Below, one piece after another: positions 25,885 through 37,536 of a stretch of DNA of 64,000 nt. Position numbers and translations under genes: made by a program. Source of the stretch: Branchiostoma floridae (taxonomy: Eukaryota > Chordata > Leptocardii > Amphioxiformes > Branchiostomatidae); contig NC_049979.1 in NCBI RefSeq assembly GCF_000003815.2, forward strand, positions 20,284,291 through 20,348,290, in the 5' to 3' direction. The notes below the pieces were generated by a model, which worked only from the letters and a program-made list of their open reading frames with translations, had not been told where the DNA came from and did no database searches. Every line of letters begins with the position of its first letter. Position 1 is the stretch's first letter.

Positions 25885-25990
25885 TAGCTTTTGTCGCGTG
25901 ACGCAATCGGCAGCGCGTTGGGCTCTGGCCCAAAAGGTCCCGAATTCGAATCCTGCCGTGTCACCGATCTTGTGCCCTTTACACGACTTT
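25885..25990 (+). mobile_element. tRNA-derived SINE-like fragment
   Basis: GTGACGCAATCGGCAGCGCG resembles a box A followed by a D-arm, TTGGGCTCTGGCCCAA can form an anticodon-like stem, and GAATTCGAATCC resembles box B. An unrelated tail (TTGTGCCCTTTACACGACTT) replaces a normal tRNA 3' end. A (CATT)n run precedes it at about 25839-25872. Confidence 0.55.
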
Positions 25991-26269
25991 CCTCACTTAA
26001 CTCAGGTGTAAACTAGAGTTCAACGAACCCATCTCTTCGCCAAATAATCATGCCTTTATTTAAGACTTTAAGGTCTTATTGTTCCTCACAAACACACAAA
26101 CATTACCAAAACCAGACTGTGACCTGACAGATGACCTGGTAGCATCCCTGGTCAATCAGAATTTCATGCTTGTCAATTTAGACTTTGTCCCCAGTGTAAG
26201 GGCGTCCTCCAGCAAACCATCTGTATAACAGCTGTGTCCATAGATATAGGTCAAAATGAGATATATAGA

Positions 26270-27375
26270 GCACAGTTTATTTCTGTTAATAAGTTTTGCT
26301 GCAGTACCTTAGGAAGCCGCTAGGGGGCCCACTATCATAATTTATCTTCGTTTTCCTGACCCCTACCCACCTACCAAATATCATCAGGATTTTTTCAAGG
26401 CTTCTCGAGTTATGCATTCCACAAACAAAAGGACGCACACACTCGGCCCGCTACCGTCCTAACGGAAAATGCTACGTCAACTATTTTCAAACACAACCTT
26501 CCTTTCCGCAGCCGCTACTTAAATACTAAATATCATGAAAATCCATACACAGCTTCTTGAGTTATATGCTGTTGGCATGGATTTATGAACTTTCCTCATT
26601 AATTATGCAAATAAGCTACTGATTTGCATAATTAGTATTACATTGTATAAGTCATCACTCATTCTATCTACATACCGAAAATCCTGATGATCTGTTTACA
26701 CGTTCTCAAGTTATCCTCGTCCAAAGTTTGAACGGAAATCGGTGCCTGCAGTTCCCAAAAAGCCGCTAGGGGGTCCAAACTCACAGCACTTACTCTCTGT
26801 TTCAAGGGCTATCTACCACTCAAAAATCATGACCACAGCATGTCCAGAACACGAAGTGCCAAAATTAAAAGTTTTGCTGCAGTACCTTAGACAGCCACTA
26901 GGGTGCCCATTATCGAACTTGACCTTCGTTTTCCTAACCCCAATCCACCTAACAAATATAATCAGGATCCATTCAAGGGTTCTCGAGTTATCTTGCTTAC
27001 AGACAAACGCACTTACATACAAATCCCGCTACAGCACCATAGGTAAGAGCCAGGTAAACCATTTTCGCACTTGACCTTCCTCTCCAAAACCGCTACACAC
27101 CTACCAAGTTTCGTGAAAATCGCCCAGCTAGATTTTGACTTATGCTGCCAAAAACAAACCGCAAAAAACATACCAAGCTCGCTGCAGTACCGTAGGAAAA
27201 CGCCAGGTAAACCGTTTTCAAACTTGGCATTCCTTTCGACAACTGCTACACACCTACCAAAAATCACAAAGTTCCATCCACAATTTCTCGAGTTATATGC
27301 TGTTGACCTACATACAGACCCAAGTCAAGCAATCTCATACTCTTCTTGGCGAAGAGAATGAGTACCTAGCTGCGG
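26270..27375 (+). repeat. Dispersed subunit repeat, copy c (longest)
   Basis: At least six degenerate subunits of roughly 110-150 bases can be followed. Several open with (C)TGCAGTACC and AGCCGCTAGGGGGC, run through TTCGTTTTCCTGACCCC and CACCTACCAAA, and close with TTCTCGAGTTATGC. The block ends with a hairpin CTCTTCTTGGCGAAGAG at about 27341-27357. The ORFs here are by-products of the repeated subunits. Confidence 0.7.
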
Positions 27376-27639
27376 CTAGTGGCAGGCCTTAGGGGTATGT
27401 TCGGGCATGGCGCACACGCTATACACGAGTCAGGGGTAGAAGGAACCCCTTGCATCCTTGGTCCCAAGTCCTCTTAGAAGAGGGAAAATTCATATACCTG
27501 CTGGGGCCCTCTTACACGATTAAAGCCCATGAGACACACGTTATACAAAAGTTGTATGACAGGAAATTTTAAGACTTCTGATTTTACTTATTGAAAGAAT
27601 ATCCTATAGCTAAAAATTCTCCAAGCATACACATGAACC

Positions 27640-27985
27640 CGCGCAAGTAACTTTGACAGCGCCGTTCTGTGTTCTTTTCATCCAGGTTATCATCCAACAT
27701 GGCGCCCACGCGTGACGAAGCGGCTTTCGAACGTTCTGTGAAAACGATCTATTCTCGGCATTCGAGTTTTCAAACATGTACAATGCAAGTCACACAGGCG
27801 CACACGTACGCACAAACAATTGGACCCTCTCCAAGCGTAAACAGAGCCGAATGAAAACAACCGCCTGTTGTACTTTGGACTCATGATGTCGTCAGAGTCA
27901 GGTGACAAAGAGTCACCATAAGGGCAAAGCGGCTGGTCGAGGAACTCTGGCAGAAAAGTCGGGTTCTGTTACAAAATCGAAGGTT
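27640..27985 (+). promoter_or_regulatory. Possible promoter / 5' non-coding exon of the CYSTM-like gene
   Basis: This short region is richer in CpG than its surroundings and contains AACATGGCGCCC, like a YY1-type initiator element. A possible donor (GAAG|gtttgt) lies near 27982. It precedes the CYSTM-like coding start by about 570 bases. This is inference from position only; no transcript evidence is available here. Confidence 0.2.
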
Positions 27986-28548
27986 TGTACGTGTTTTTTT
28001 AGCTTCGTTTATATGTCTCTCTGTTTAACATGGATAATAGGAAACTATTCACAAACCGGATGTAACGTTATAAGTTGCTGTGTTCGTTCACGTTGACTAG
28101 TTAGGGCACAGTACGAAACCAAGCAAGCTTAAGCTGGTAATATGCCGTCTTTCTGTCTCTGATCGATACGGTACATGTTTATATGATTTTAATACAGTCC
28201 CCCTATATCAAGTGAAAAAGTACAAAAACACTTGTTGACGCTAAACAAAGTATAACATTAAAAAAGCAGCGCCATAGACGACCGATAGTACGTGTAGGGA
28301 CGTACATTTTTGTGTGTGTACATAAGTCGGTGACGAAACAAATACCCTACAATATGTACATTACTGCGTTTCCAGCCATTGCTACTGAACTATTTACATG
28401 AGTAAAATTTGTCACGCCGTTTTCAAAGTCCTATTGATCTTGCTTCGATTTAGTGTCTGGTTGTTTGCTATAGTCAGTTATGTACTTGTTTTGCTGTACA
28501 GTTTGCTATATATATATGTGGTTCTTGTAACAGACTTAGGTTCCAAGA

Positions 28549-29871
28549 ATGAGTTATCCACAGCAGCCCAGTGCCCCTGCATACCCACCCCCGGGAGCCT
28601 ATCCACCCCCGGGAGCTTATCCACCACCACAGGCGGGCTACCAGCAGGCGCCCCCGCCATACCAAGGTGGCCCTCCCGGTCAGGGTCCTGCCCCACCATA
28701 CGGCACAGTCTACGCCACACAGCCGCCAGTCGTACATCAGAAAACAGGTGGGGAAAAGTAGCGGAAATGACGTCACGGATTTTTCAGTACTCTGTCACGA
28801 CTCGAACTCAGTCATAACTACCCCAGGGGTATCAACGTTAATAGACCACTACATATAAAAATGCGAAGAACAAAGAGATAGGCAACTTATGTGTGTGTGT
28901 AACTCAGAATAAAGAGATGGTAACTTATGTGTGTGTATATAACCCAGAATAAAGTACACAAGACACTTTGAAGTTTGGAATTCCAAGAACAGCACTGTAA
29001 ACAAGGATAGCAATAAGTATGTAACAAAAATCACCACCGCAATGGCTTTATGGCGTTTACAACGTAATTTGCATAACAAAGGATGTTAATCTTATACAAA
29101 GTTACGTCAGTGCCGCTGAAGTTATATCTCTTACGATCACTTTCGCGGCGCCGGAAATCTATATTTTTAGACAAGTAAGTATAATTTTATTGATAAAAAG
29201 GTGTATGTTGTCTGTGTTATGCTAATTTTCAATCACAGTTTAACATCAAGTATAATATTCAATAGATGAAGTCGTTGGTCACGCAAATCCACTTTCTGTC
29301 ACTCAGCTGGCTCCATCTGGTGGGAAGCGGGTGAACTGTAAATATTTGCTCAACCGAGCTAAGTCCAGGTCACAACAAAGGCAAAACATACATGCAGTAA
29401 AAGTATAATAGATCTAGTCTAGCAAAGAAGTTTGGTTTCTTTTCGCTTCTGGTGCGTGATGGTGAAACTGTAGGATTGTTTAGGTTTGGAAATAACTACA
29501 TGGCCTTATTAACGCTATAACTGCCGCCCTCCAGTATACGTAAAATTTACTTGTTGACATAAAATTTACTTGCTGTGGCCTAAGTCCAGGTCACAACAAA
29601 GACAAAGCATACATGTGAAGTAAAATTATAATATATCTAGTCTAGCAAAGAAGTTTGGCTTCTTCTCGCTTCTTGGTGATGGTGAAACTGTAGGATTGTT
29701 TAGGTTTGGAAATTACGAACATGTCCTTATTAACGCTATAACTGCCGCCCTCCAGTGTACGTGTATGACCAGGACGCTGCCCGGCGTGAGCGGGAGGCCC
29801 AGGCGGCGGAGGACTGCGCCATGTGCGCCCTGTGTATGGCCTGTCTGTGCTGCTGTCTGGCGAACAACTGA
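28549..29871 (+). CDS. Pro/Tyr-rich protein with Cys-rich C-terminus (CYSTM-like)
   Basis: Two exons (28549-28747 and 29756-29871, phase-1 intron) encode 104 residues. The N-terminal two thirds is a low-complexity chain of AYPPPG, YPPP and PPYQGG units. It is followed by a charged helix YDQDAARREREAQAAEDC and a C-terminal cysteine cluster CAMCALCMACLCCCLANN. That layout, a disordered Pro/Tyr/Gln stretch followed by a short hydrophobic Cys-rich tail, matches CYSTM-type and related small membrane-associated proteins, in which the Cys tail is thought to insert in or be acylated at membranes. The intron carries a tandem duplication including a spare acceptor. Precise family assignment is tentative because low-complexity sequence aligns poorly. 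Confidence 0.75.
29361..29764 (+). repeat. Tandem duplication spanning an intron end and splice acceptor
   Basis: Copy 1 (about 29361-29542) and copy 2 (about 29582-29764) are clearly alike over ~180 bases, including AGTCCAGGTCACAACAAAG, CTAGTCTAGCAAAGAAG and the polypyrimidine-acceptor GCCGCCCTCCAG. Copy 2 provides the acceptor for exon 2 of the CYSTM-like gene. Copy 1 carries an intact-looking acceptor at 29533-29534 that leads into a stop after seven codons. Confidence 0.85.
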
Positions 29872-30335
29872 CACCAATGGAGATGAAACACGTTTACTGG
29901 CGTATATGATCAAATGTAGTAAAGCAGATGTAGTGCATATACAGAAATTAAATACTCTGAGATAAAGGAGTCAAATGTTGAAATGTCATAGTGACAAATA
30001 CAACCAAATTTCTATGCAGCAAGTTGCTACTCATTACATTGTATCAATGATGGCAAGGATGTTAAGCTCTTTTAAGCTCCTTGATGATGGTAAATATTCC
30101 TCCGTGCAGTTAAAGCTATACGTAACGAGTCTAGTTTGACACAACCTGTGTACACCATGTTTCTTCCTGTATGAATGCAAATCATTCTATGTACAATATC
30201 AAAATTTATCTTGAACTTAAACCCGATGACATTTCATTGTGGTTATCATATGAGCATAATTGTCATACGAACAAAATAGATAAGCAGGGTTTTCATGAAA
30301 TTTTCTGTGTATGTAACAATTATCTTAAGCCGTTG

Positions 30336-30341
30336 AATAAA
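30336..30341 (+). promoter_or_regulatory. Candidate poly(A) signal of the CYSTM-like gene
   Basis: AATAAA in GTTGAATAAATGG, 465 bases after the stop; no nearer canonical hexamer was noticed. Confidence 0.3.
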
Positions 30342-30829
30342 TGGCAAAAAGTTATATTCTTATATTTCTTAAATGCAATACATAACAGTTACCGGGTGTC
30401 AATTACCTCTGGGTGCAAATAGATATCGGGCTGTGGACCTCTTAGGCGTAAGGACTATAATAGTTTAGCACGAAAGGGCTATAGTTTAGAGCGAGGCTAT
30501 GATATCCAGGCTACAGTAATTGATTTCCTTTATCTTTCATGCGATAGGTCTACCCATCTCTTGAAATACCTATTGCATCCGAAATTCAGAATATGATTTG
30601 TAGTCTTAACTCAGCTCCAGATAATGATGAATTAAGCCCCTTATAATTATATAAAGCAAATCAGCATGACAATACTAGAGTCCCACACGCATATTCTATA
30701 AATGTCCCCTGAGACTGGTATTGTCCCAAATAGATCATACCTCTTTTCAAATTTGGAGACCCCTTTTTATTGTCATATTACCGACCCATACCGACCCTTT
30801 TAAAACGTTCGAAAGAAATTAGTATATAA

Positions 30830-31640
30830 TAGGATTTTGCAAACACCTGGGAGATAATAGAATACTTTAAGAACAGAACATCAATATGGATTCCGAAAAC
30901 ATCACCCAACATACATGAACCTCTTGAAATTAGAAGATAAAATCGCTTCGGCTACAGAAAATAATGAATTCACCTGTGGAATGTATTTTGTATCTATCTA
31001 GGGCATTCGGTACGATGAACCAATGAATATATTGATGGCGAAACTTACTGTAAAGCCTTTCAAGGCCTTGTCTTCACATGGCTAAAGATTAAAAGATTAC
31101 TTATCAAATAGAAAACAGTATGTTTCTAATAATACACAGCCTTAGAATACAAAACTAATTTCCTTTGTCGTCCCTCAAGACTCTATTCTGGTGCCCTATT
31201 ATTTGTAGTCTATTTCAACGATTTAGAGTACTAGTATGTATATATCAAAAGATATGCTATAGCATTTGTACTATGACACTAACTTTTTTTATCACACTCA
31301 AGATATGTTGGTGACATAGATGACGACATAGACAAACTAAAGAAATGCTTCGAAGCAAATAAAATTTTCCTGAAATGTTAAGAAAACAAATGGCATTATC
31401 CTTGCGGGAAAGAAAAAAAAAAGATGATGAAGAAAAAAAATGCAAAATAGACATTGATGGAACACCGATTAATCAAGTAACGCACGCATGTTCCTAAGGT
31501 GTTACCAGATGCCACCATTCAGGAAAAAAATTTAGTTGGAAAAACATTGACAAAAAGTTCATAAAAACACAGGTATCATCAGCATATTATGCTGTATTAT
31601 GATATCTACCTAATTAGCATATTGTAACATATTATGGGCA
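30830..31640 (+). mobile_element. Degraded LINE reverse-transcriptase fragment
   Basis: Translated pieces, in shifting frames, match the order of non-LTR reverse-transcriptase motifs: a YGFRK-H-STYM-like start near 30880, a DLSRAFGTMN piece near 31000 (usually DLSKAFDTVNH), LSNRKQYVSNN near 31110, VPQDSILVP near 31180 (usually VPQGSILGP), and DIDGTPINQVTHACFLGV near 31450. Stops and frame changes are frequent, so it is a dead copy. No 3' tail is preserved. Confidence 0.65.
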
Positions 31641-31839
31641 AACACATACTCCATATCACTAAAGCCTATTCTTCTGTCGCAGAAACGCTTCGTCCATATT
31701 CGTATTCCGCCATAAGTGGAGCAAAATAAGAATCCAACGACAGCGAGCCCTATCATCATAAAAATAACCGCTGTTATGTGTGCATATAGCTCAGTCTGAA
31801 TGCCGGAAGAATACATAATTACCTTTGCCAGAATGGCTA

Positions 31840-32625
31840 AGGTTATGTTTTTTGCTTGTGAGTCTCTGTGTCTGTGTGTCTGTGTGTCTGTGTGTCTGTG
31901 TGTTAACAGCATAACTCAAGAAGTCTTGGATGGATCCCGATAATATTTGGTAGGTGGGTAGGGGTCGGGAAAACGAAGGTCAAGTTCGATAATGGGTAAC
32001 CTAGCGGCTTGCTAAGGTACTGCAGCAGAACCTCAATTTTTGATATCTCCTGTTCTGGACATCCTGTGATGATGATTTTTGAGTGGTAGATAGCCCTTGA
32101 GGCAGAGAGTAAGTGCTGTGAGTTTGGGCCCCCTAGCGGCTTTTTTGGAACTGCAGGCGCCGGTTTCCTTTCAAACTTTGGACGAGAATAACTCTACAAC
32201 GTGTTGACGGATCGTCATGATTTTTGGTACGTAGATAGAATGAGTGATGACTTACATAATGGCATACTAATTATACAAATCAACAGCTAATTTGCATAAT
32301 TAATGAGGAAAATTTATAAATCCATTGCATTCCATGATAGGACTTTCAAACTTGTCACATATGTAGCTGGGAAGGGGAGAAATGTTGATAGATATCAATT
32401 ATGCAAATTATGGCCTCATTTGCATAATTAATGAGAAAATATGAACATGTTGACGGATCATCATGTTTTTTGGTATGTAGGTAGCGTAAGTGAAGACCTA
32501 CATAATGAGATACCAATTATGCAAATCAACAGCTAATTTGCATAATTAATGAGGATATTTTCTAAATTCACTACATTCCATGATAGGACTTTAAAACTTG
32601 TCACATATGTAGCAGAGAAAGAGCA
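31840..32625 (-). repeat. Dispersed subunit repeat, copy d (inverted)
   Basis: The copy starts with the hairpin TTACCTTTGCCA/TGGCTAAGGT and (GTGTGTCT)n, then ATAACTCAAGAAG, GGTAGGTGGGTAGGGGTCGG and CCTAGCGGCTTG..AAGGTACTGCAGCAG, which is the exact reverse of the subunit order in copy c. Two further blocks containing TAATTTGCATAATTAATGAG run to about 32625. Confidence 0.7.
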
Positions 32626-34143
32626 TATGAAACGCAATGAACGCTGTTAAACTTCGAACCACTGAAACGCAAGGACACCAACAAGGCGGTCAGCATCTTC
32701 GAAGGTGGTTCCGGACCTAAAACGTTAAGATTTTATTTCTGCTCAAATGGGTAGAAATCCTGGCAGTTTGGAGGTGGGTGGGGCAGGGAAGGGTTTTTAC
32801 TTTCTGATCGTGTTCTGATTAAAAGGCAAAAAATCTGAGATTTTGTGGTTATCAGGGGAAATAAAGTTGGGACTTGGGGGGGGGGTGTTCCCACTTGGTT
32901 TCCCACTCGGTAGTAAACTAAGTGTGATCGAGAGATTGTTTTGCTCATCTCGGAAGTTTGCGCTGTTAGATTCTTGGCGACAGTTGGGCTTTTGACAGCT
33001 GAGATGACCGACTTTCATATGTTTCTGTGCCAGTAAAGCGCTTTTCCCTCTTTTTTTATATTCAAGTGACCAGCGTCTGCCCTCCTGCCTCATTGGCATG
33101 GAAAGTGCGTGGAAACGCTCATTACTAGCTGACTGTAGTCAAACATTCGACGCACGTCTTACTATCATTTGAAGGATGGATGGGTCTTATCTTACAAGTT
33201 CCCAGATACAGGGCTGGGGGCTGGGCAGATGGTATTTGTTTTTTTGACGCATTGAGGACCTTTGATGGCCTGTGTGTAACATTTCTGATGCTTTCTACGG
33301 CCATTTCATCACTAGAAAAACAAATTCCACGTCTTTTTCCCAAACGGCCAACAAAAGTAGGGTAATGATAGCATTCCAGTTTGCCAGACAAGGACTTGCT
33401 ATAGTTAATCAAGCCATCATTATCGCCGCAGGACATGCTGGAAAAAAATTTGTAATTTGTAATTGTGCTTGGCAAATTAGACGTCTTTTGTGTGAAACCT
33501 GACAAAAACAAATGTGAAGAAATGCTAGTTAGATAGAAAATGTAGATAAAACGTTTGATTGTAGGCTGATGAAAGTATATGCTTCGGTATATAATGGTAC
33601 ATACTTCAGAGGAATAGAGTAACGACCCATTTTCCCATTACGCCCGAGCGGCGCCTGCAAAGCAACGGAGAAGAAAAGATTGAAAAGTTTAGCCCCTGGC
33701 GGTTCTTAACACTCTGCGGCGCCGTTTTCAGTTTGATTTATACGCAGTCATATCTTCTGAACAGAATTTCCTCGTGTTGCAAAGGGCTTGTGACCGCGGA
33801 ACGCTGTTTGTTAGTTCTCTACTATGATCTAACAGAAACTGAGACGCTCTGTCACCACAGTATAACGTTACAGTTGTTTTTATGTGAGCAGAACAGACAG
33901 AATTTAGCATGCAGTTTGGGGACGAATCTGAAAGAAAACAGAAAAGGAAAATCGTGAGAGGAAAGGTAAATGTGGACCAAAAGGAGTCTTCTAGTCACCA
34001 CCATGTGGTTGTTCCTCAGTGACCACGCAGGGCAACTTGTAGGAAAACAGAAGGTGCATGATATGAAAATACATAGATGTATTATAACTTCAATCCCGTG
34101 ATATCATTACCCTTTGAGTAACCTTGAACACACACACACATAC

Positions 34144-34182
<39 letters not shown>

Positions 34183-35870
34183 ACTCTTGGCACAAGCACG
34201 CACGTAACGCACGCAGACACATAGGTATACATCAGTGACGGGCTACATTATGTTTATCTGGGTAAGCAAGCTCTGCTTATATAAAAGCTTTACCTTTGTG
34301 CTCAACTTTTGCTTCTAATAGCAGAAAACTGATCTTTGTTCAGAAGCCATTCTGATACAAGATATGAATACCCGTTTAAGCCGACGTCTTCTGAGTGGTA
34401 GCTATTAACCCGATGGACCTAGACGATAAAAGATTGATTGTATCTTACATAATACATCTTTGTCACTAGCACCATGCATTAGGTTTATGTGCTGACACGG
34501 TAATCGGGGTGCATCTATGCTAGTGACATGACAAATGGGGTTGAGGAACTTCAGAGATTGTACCTCCCCATTAGATCATCATTAGATCGCATTAACTGTG
34601 TGCCATTTCGACTATTAGGCAGTAAGTATAGCAGAACGAACATATGGTTTATAGGTTAAAGGTGGAGAAAACTTATTGGAGAATAGAGAAAACTTGTGTT
34701 TGATAGTTGGTTTGTTGCGACACAACCAGCTCGTCCCTTTTGCTAAAGTGTAATATACAGACAGAATGTTCGTTCTGTCAAGAGAGCCTACTGTCTATGC
34801 AAAGCACGGTATTTCGTATGTCGTAATTCCCACAAAGATTGAAGGCTGAACGACCTTTTCTGTCTCTTGAGTATGTGACAGGCACGAACTGTTTAACCGA
34901 CCTAAGAAAATTGGCTGCAAAACACGACAGCGTGTACGACTACGATTTCTCTTGTTCATAAGATCAGTAACACATTATTGGGGGATATGATCCAAATAAA
35001 CCGCTCCCGACAACAACATTGGACTGTTTCACATTTCTTTTTTATCTTGCTACAAACACTCGCGGATTTTAAATCTATCTTCGTTGTCATGTTAACGTCA
35101 TTTTCCCTTAAATCAAAAGCTTGGTGTCCTTTGTTTTTTGGTCAAAATGCCAAAAGTACAGTACATAACCTTTCCCGTGTGGGGGTCGGAGTTTATGACA
35201 ATGCTAAAATAACGGACAAAGCAATATTTGAGAGAAGTACAGTCAGAATCATGTGATTGGATACGCTTTATACACTACATGTGTCTTGTATACAAAAGTT
35301 GAGGCCAATCATTGAAACAATCTGTATTTTGGGAACGACCACACAATTTCCATTTATTCATAACCTCATTACGTTAATAGCCTCCCCTTGGATTGGTAAG
35401 CCCCCATTAACTTTATTGGTTACGTGAATTCAAAGCGCACGGAATACGTGTATCCAATCGGTCTTTTCCCAACCGACTGTAGTGTAGTGTACATAATGTA
35501 ATAATCTTAACGCGTCTAGTGTTTGGCTCATGTTTAGATCTTGTGATATGCACGTGTGTGTGTTAAGTCATACTTTTTGCAGAAAGGTTGGGGTGATTTA
35601 TACCCCTGTCATGTCCAAAGAGGTCGAGTGGTATTAACGTGTCAGGCTTAATCCTTTCATGTCCCCTGGTAGTGATGAACCAATCATTCACAAATTAAAG
35701 GCTGTCCTCCTCCTCGTCAAGCCCCGCCTCACCCAGCGACGCGTGCCATGCATCAATGGATGCAGTTCTCTCACGTTGTTATTATCTCTTTAGTAGCGTG
35801 CGCCATATAGCAGTGCGCGTAGTGTCTTCAGAATTCAGAAAGAGCCACGGAAGCAGAGCAGTGAGGTGGG
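32626..35870. other. Intergenic stretch upstream of the TMEM200-like gene
   Basis: No supported gene. The 128-codon minus-strand ORF at 33125-33511 has no recognisable motif and no splice support. A (CA)n run lies at 34128-34182 and a G run at 32876-32885. The last few hundred bases before 35871 must contain the TMEM200-like promoter. An ATG at 35756 opens a 63-codon frame that overlaps the start of that gene. Confidence 0.45.
34128..34182 (+). repeat. (CA)n microsatellite
   Basis: Dinucleotide CA run, lightly interrupted by ACATACACGC near its start. Confidence 0.95.
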
Positions 35871-36635
35871 ATGTTCGCGGCCCGTGGCGCCCTAGCAGGG
35901 ACACGCCAGGCGAGGGAGAGGCGGCGCAAGCTGCGCGAGTTACGTGAACGGGAGAGGCGACGAAGACAGAGAAGACTCAGGACTGTCATCATTCACAAAG
36001 GTACAGTTAAGATCTGTTCTCTCCCCACAGTTTGGGTACTGTTGGGACTGTTAGCGTGCGGAGCCGGAATGGTCATGTCTATGGTCAGTTACGACTTCTT
36101 GGAAGTGGAGTTTCTCATGACAAACAGCATCAACAACGTCACCCGGACTGATGACCTACAATCGGCAGAGGATTTCGACCGGGTTCGCCAAATGCAAGAG
36201 GCCCTCTTCCCAGATGTAGGCTACTCCGATAACGTCGACAGTGAATATATCCTCGGCGGAGGAGCCAATTACCCTCCCCAATTCCGACTGGTCGGACCAC
36301 TCCTAATCGGCGGGGGAATATTTATCGTTCTGTGCGGAATAACGGCGCTGCTGGAAAACAGGGATGGCGAAACGGTGCGCGCCCCGATCATAGTACTGGA
36401 GCCGCCACCCGGGCCACCTGCCGAACAGTCCGCCAACTTGGACTTGCTTATGTCGAATTCATGTCCGAATTTCAGATACCTTCCCGAGCCTGTGTGCATG
36501 AACGAGCAACGTGGGTACCTAAAACACCCTCCCTCGCCAGTGCCCCTTCGCTTTTCCTGCCCCCACAGGGATTCGGCTCTTAGAACGCCCAGAGGGCTTG
36601 ATCTCGGCAAATCTCAGCATCTCAACGTATTCTAA
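35871..36635 (+). CDS. TMEM200-family two-pass membrane protein (single exon)
   Basis: An uninterrupted frame of 254 residues. Residues 14-37 are an extremely Arg-rich segment (RERRRKLRELRERERRRRQR), then VIIHKGTVKICS, matching the VVRGKIRLYS block that precedes the first membrane span in TMEM200 proteins. Membrane segments are at about 52-74 and 140-161. The second is followed by LLENRDGET, the ENRD signature of the family (human TMEM200A has HENRDKET). An N-glycosylation site NNVT lies in the loop at 89. The C-terminal tail is Pro/Ser-rich and short, making the protein shorter than human TMEM200A (491) and B (307). The function of the family is poorly known. Single-exon coding is also normal for vertebrate TMEM200 genes. 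Start chosen as the first ATG in frame with the Arg-rich block. Confidence 0.85.
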   Translation: MFAARGALAGTRQARERRRKLRELRERERRRRQRRLRTVIIHKGTVKICSLPTVWVLLGLLACGAGMVMSMVSYDFLEVEFLMTNSINNVTRTDDLQSAEDFDRVRQMQEALFPDVGYSDNVDSEYILGGGANYPPQFRLVGPLLIGGGIFIVLCGITALLENRDGETVRAPIIVLEPPPGPPAEQSANLDLLMSNSCPNFRYLPEPVCMNEQRGYLKHPPSPVPLRFSCPHRDSALRTPRGLDLGKSQHLNVF

Positions 36636-37137
36636 ATGAGTTCTTCACAACGCGCTCAACCAAATACCTCCGGGGATGCGCGAAAACACTACAGAATTAC
36701 CGGGATTGTGCTGCTGTGGCCATAAGAGATCATATTTGTCGTGTACAGCATGCTAACGAAAGCTGTTCCGTGTAACGTGCGGTCAGTGTTCCATATAACA
36801 TTGCTGCTGAAGTTATTGTATACAAATGATCGTTGGGAACGTAATTTGTAAATTTGAGTTATAAAAGATCTAGAATTACTAGTATTAGTAATTTTTTGGA
36901 TGGTATATTAAAAAGCCTTTATGTGTCTATAATGTACCCGTGTCTCGTGGTTTAGAAACAGTAACCTAAGAAACGTGCAAAAATCTTATCATGAAATTAG
37001 AAATTAGACACGTGTGGTTATGTTATAGTTGAACGCTGCGTTCTGTGGATTTCAGACATTTTGCACACGACCTTCCAGGTTACGAAATGCCATACATATA
37101 TAATTATTCGTTCCTAGAAAAACTATTCCATGTACAA

Positions 37138-37536
37138 TAGAGGTGGGTACCGGTACAGAAAATTCAGGTCTAGGTCCGGTTCAGTATGTGAGAACTAGTG
37201 AATGGACGATACTCAAAACAATGGTCCATTTCGCAACAAAGAAATCTGTTTTGTGGAGTATTTGACTCCCACTGGCGTTTTAAAATCCTACAAGGCTAAC
37301 TGCCTCGGTACTGTTGACTGCAAAACTTGGTAGAAATGACTATAGACTCTACTCTACTTCACTCTCCTTATTTTTCTCGACCGGTAAGCCCAGAAATGTA
37401 TAAATGCCTGATCCTATAATACGTTCATTTTCCATAGGTCCAACATGTGGTCCACTGATTTTTTTTTCAGGTCCGGTTTTTCGGGACCGGTCCAATAAGG
37501 TTTTGTACCGGTACACCGTACCGATACCCAGCCCTA
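37138..37536 (-). mobile_element. hAT-type MITE, copy 2
   Basis: Starts TAGAGGTGGGTACCGGTAC and ends GTACCGATACCCAGCCCTA, the inverse of copy 1 at 8670. It is flanked by the 8-base target duplication ATGTACAA (37130-37137 and 37537-37544). The inner sequence shares GTCCATTTC, ATTTCTTTG-type and CTACTCTACTTC-type blocks with copy 1 in reverse order. No coding capacity. Confidence 0.8.

Noticed and set aside
25889-25965. Functional tRNA gene
   Set aside because: The promoter boxes are there, but the acceptor stem and anticodon loop do not close properly and foreign sequence follows.
26742-27392. Repeat-peptide coding gene (LLQY...P...SNL...VLEL units)
   Set aside because: The peptide similarity comes from tandem non-coding subunits; other copies are inverted or out of frame.
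33125-33511. 128-codon minus-strand ORF
   Set aside because: No motif, no splice partner; length not surprising for random sequence of this size.
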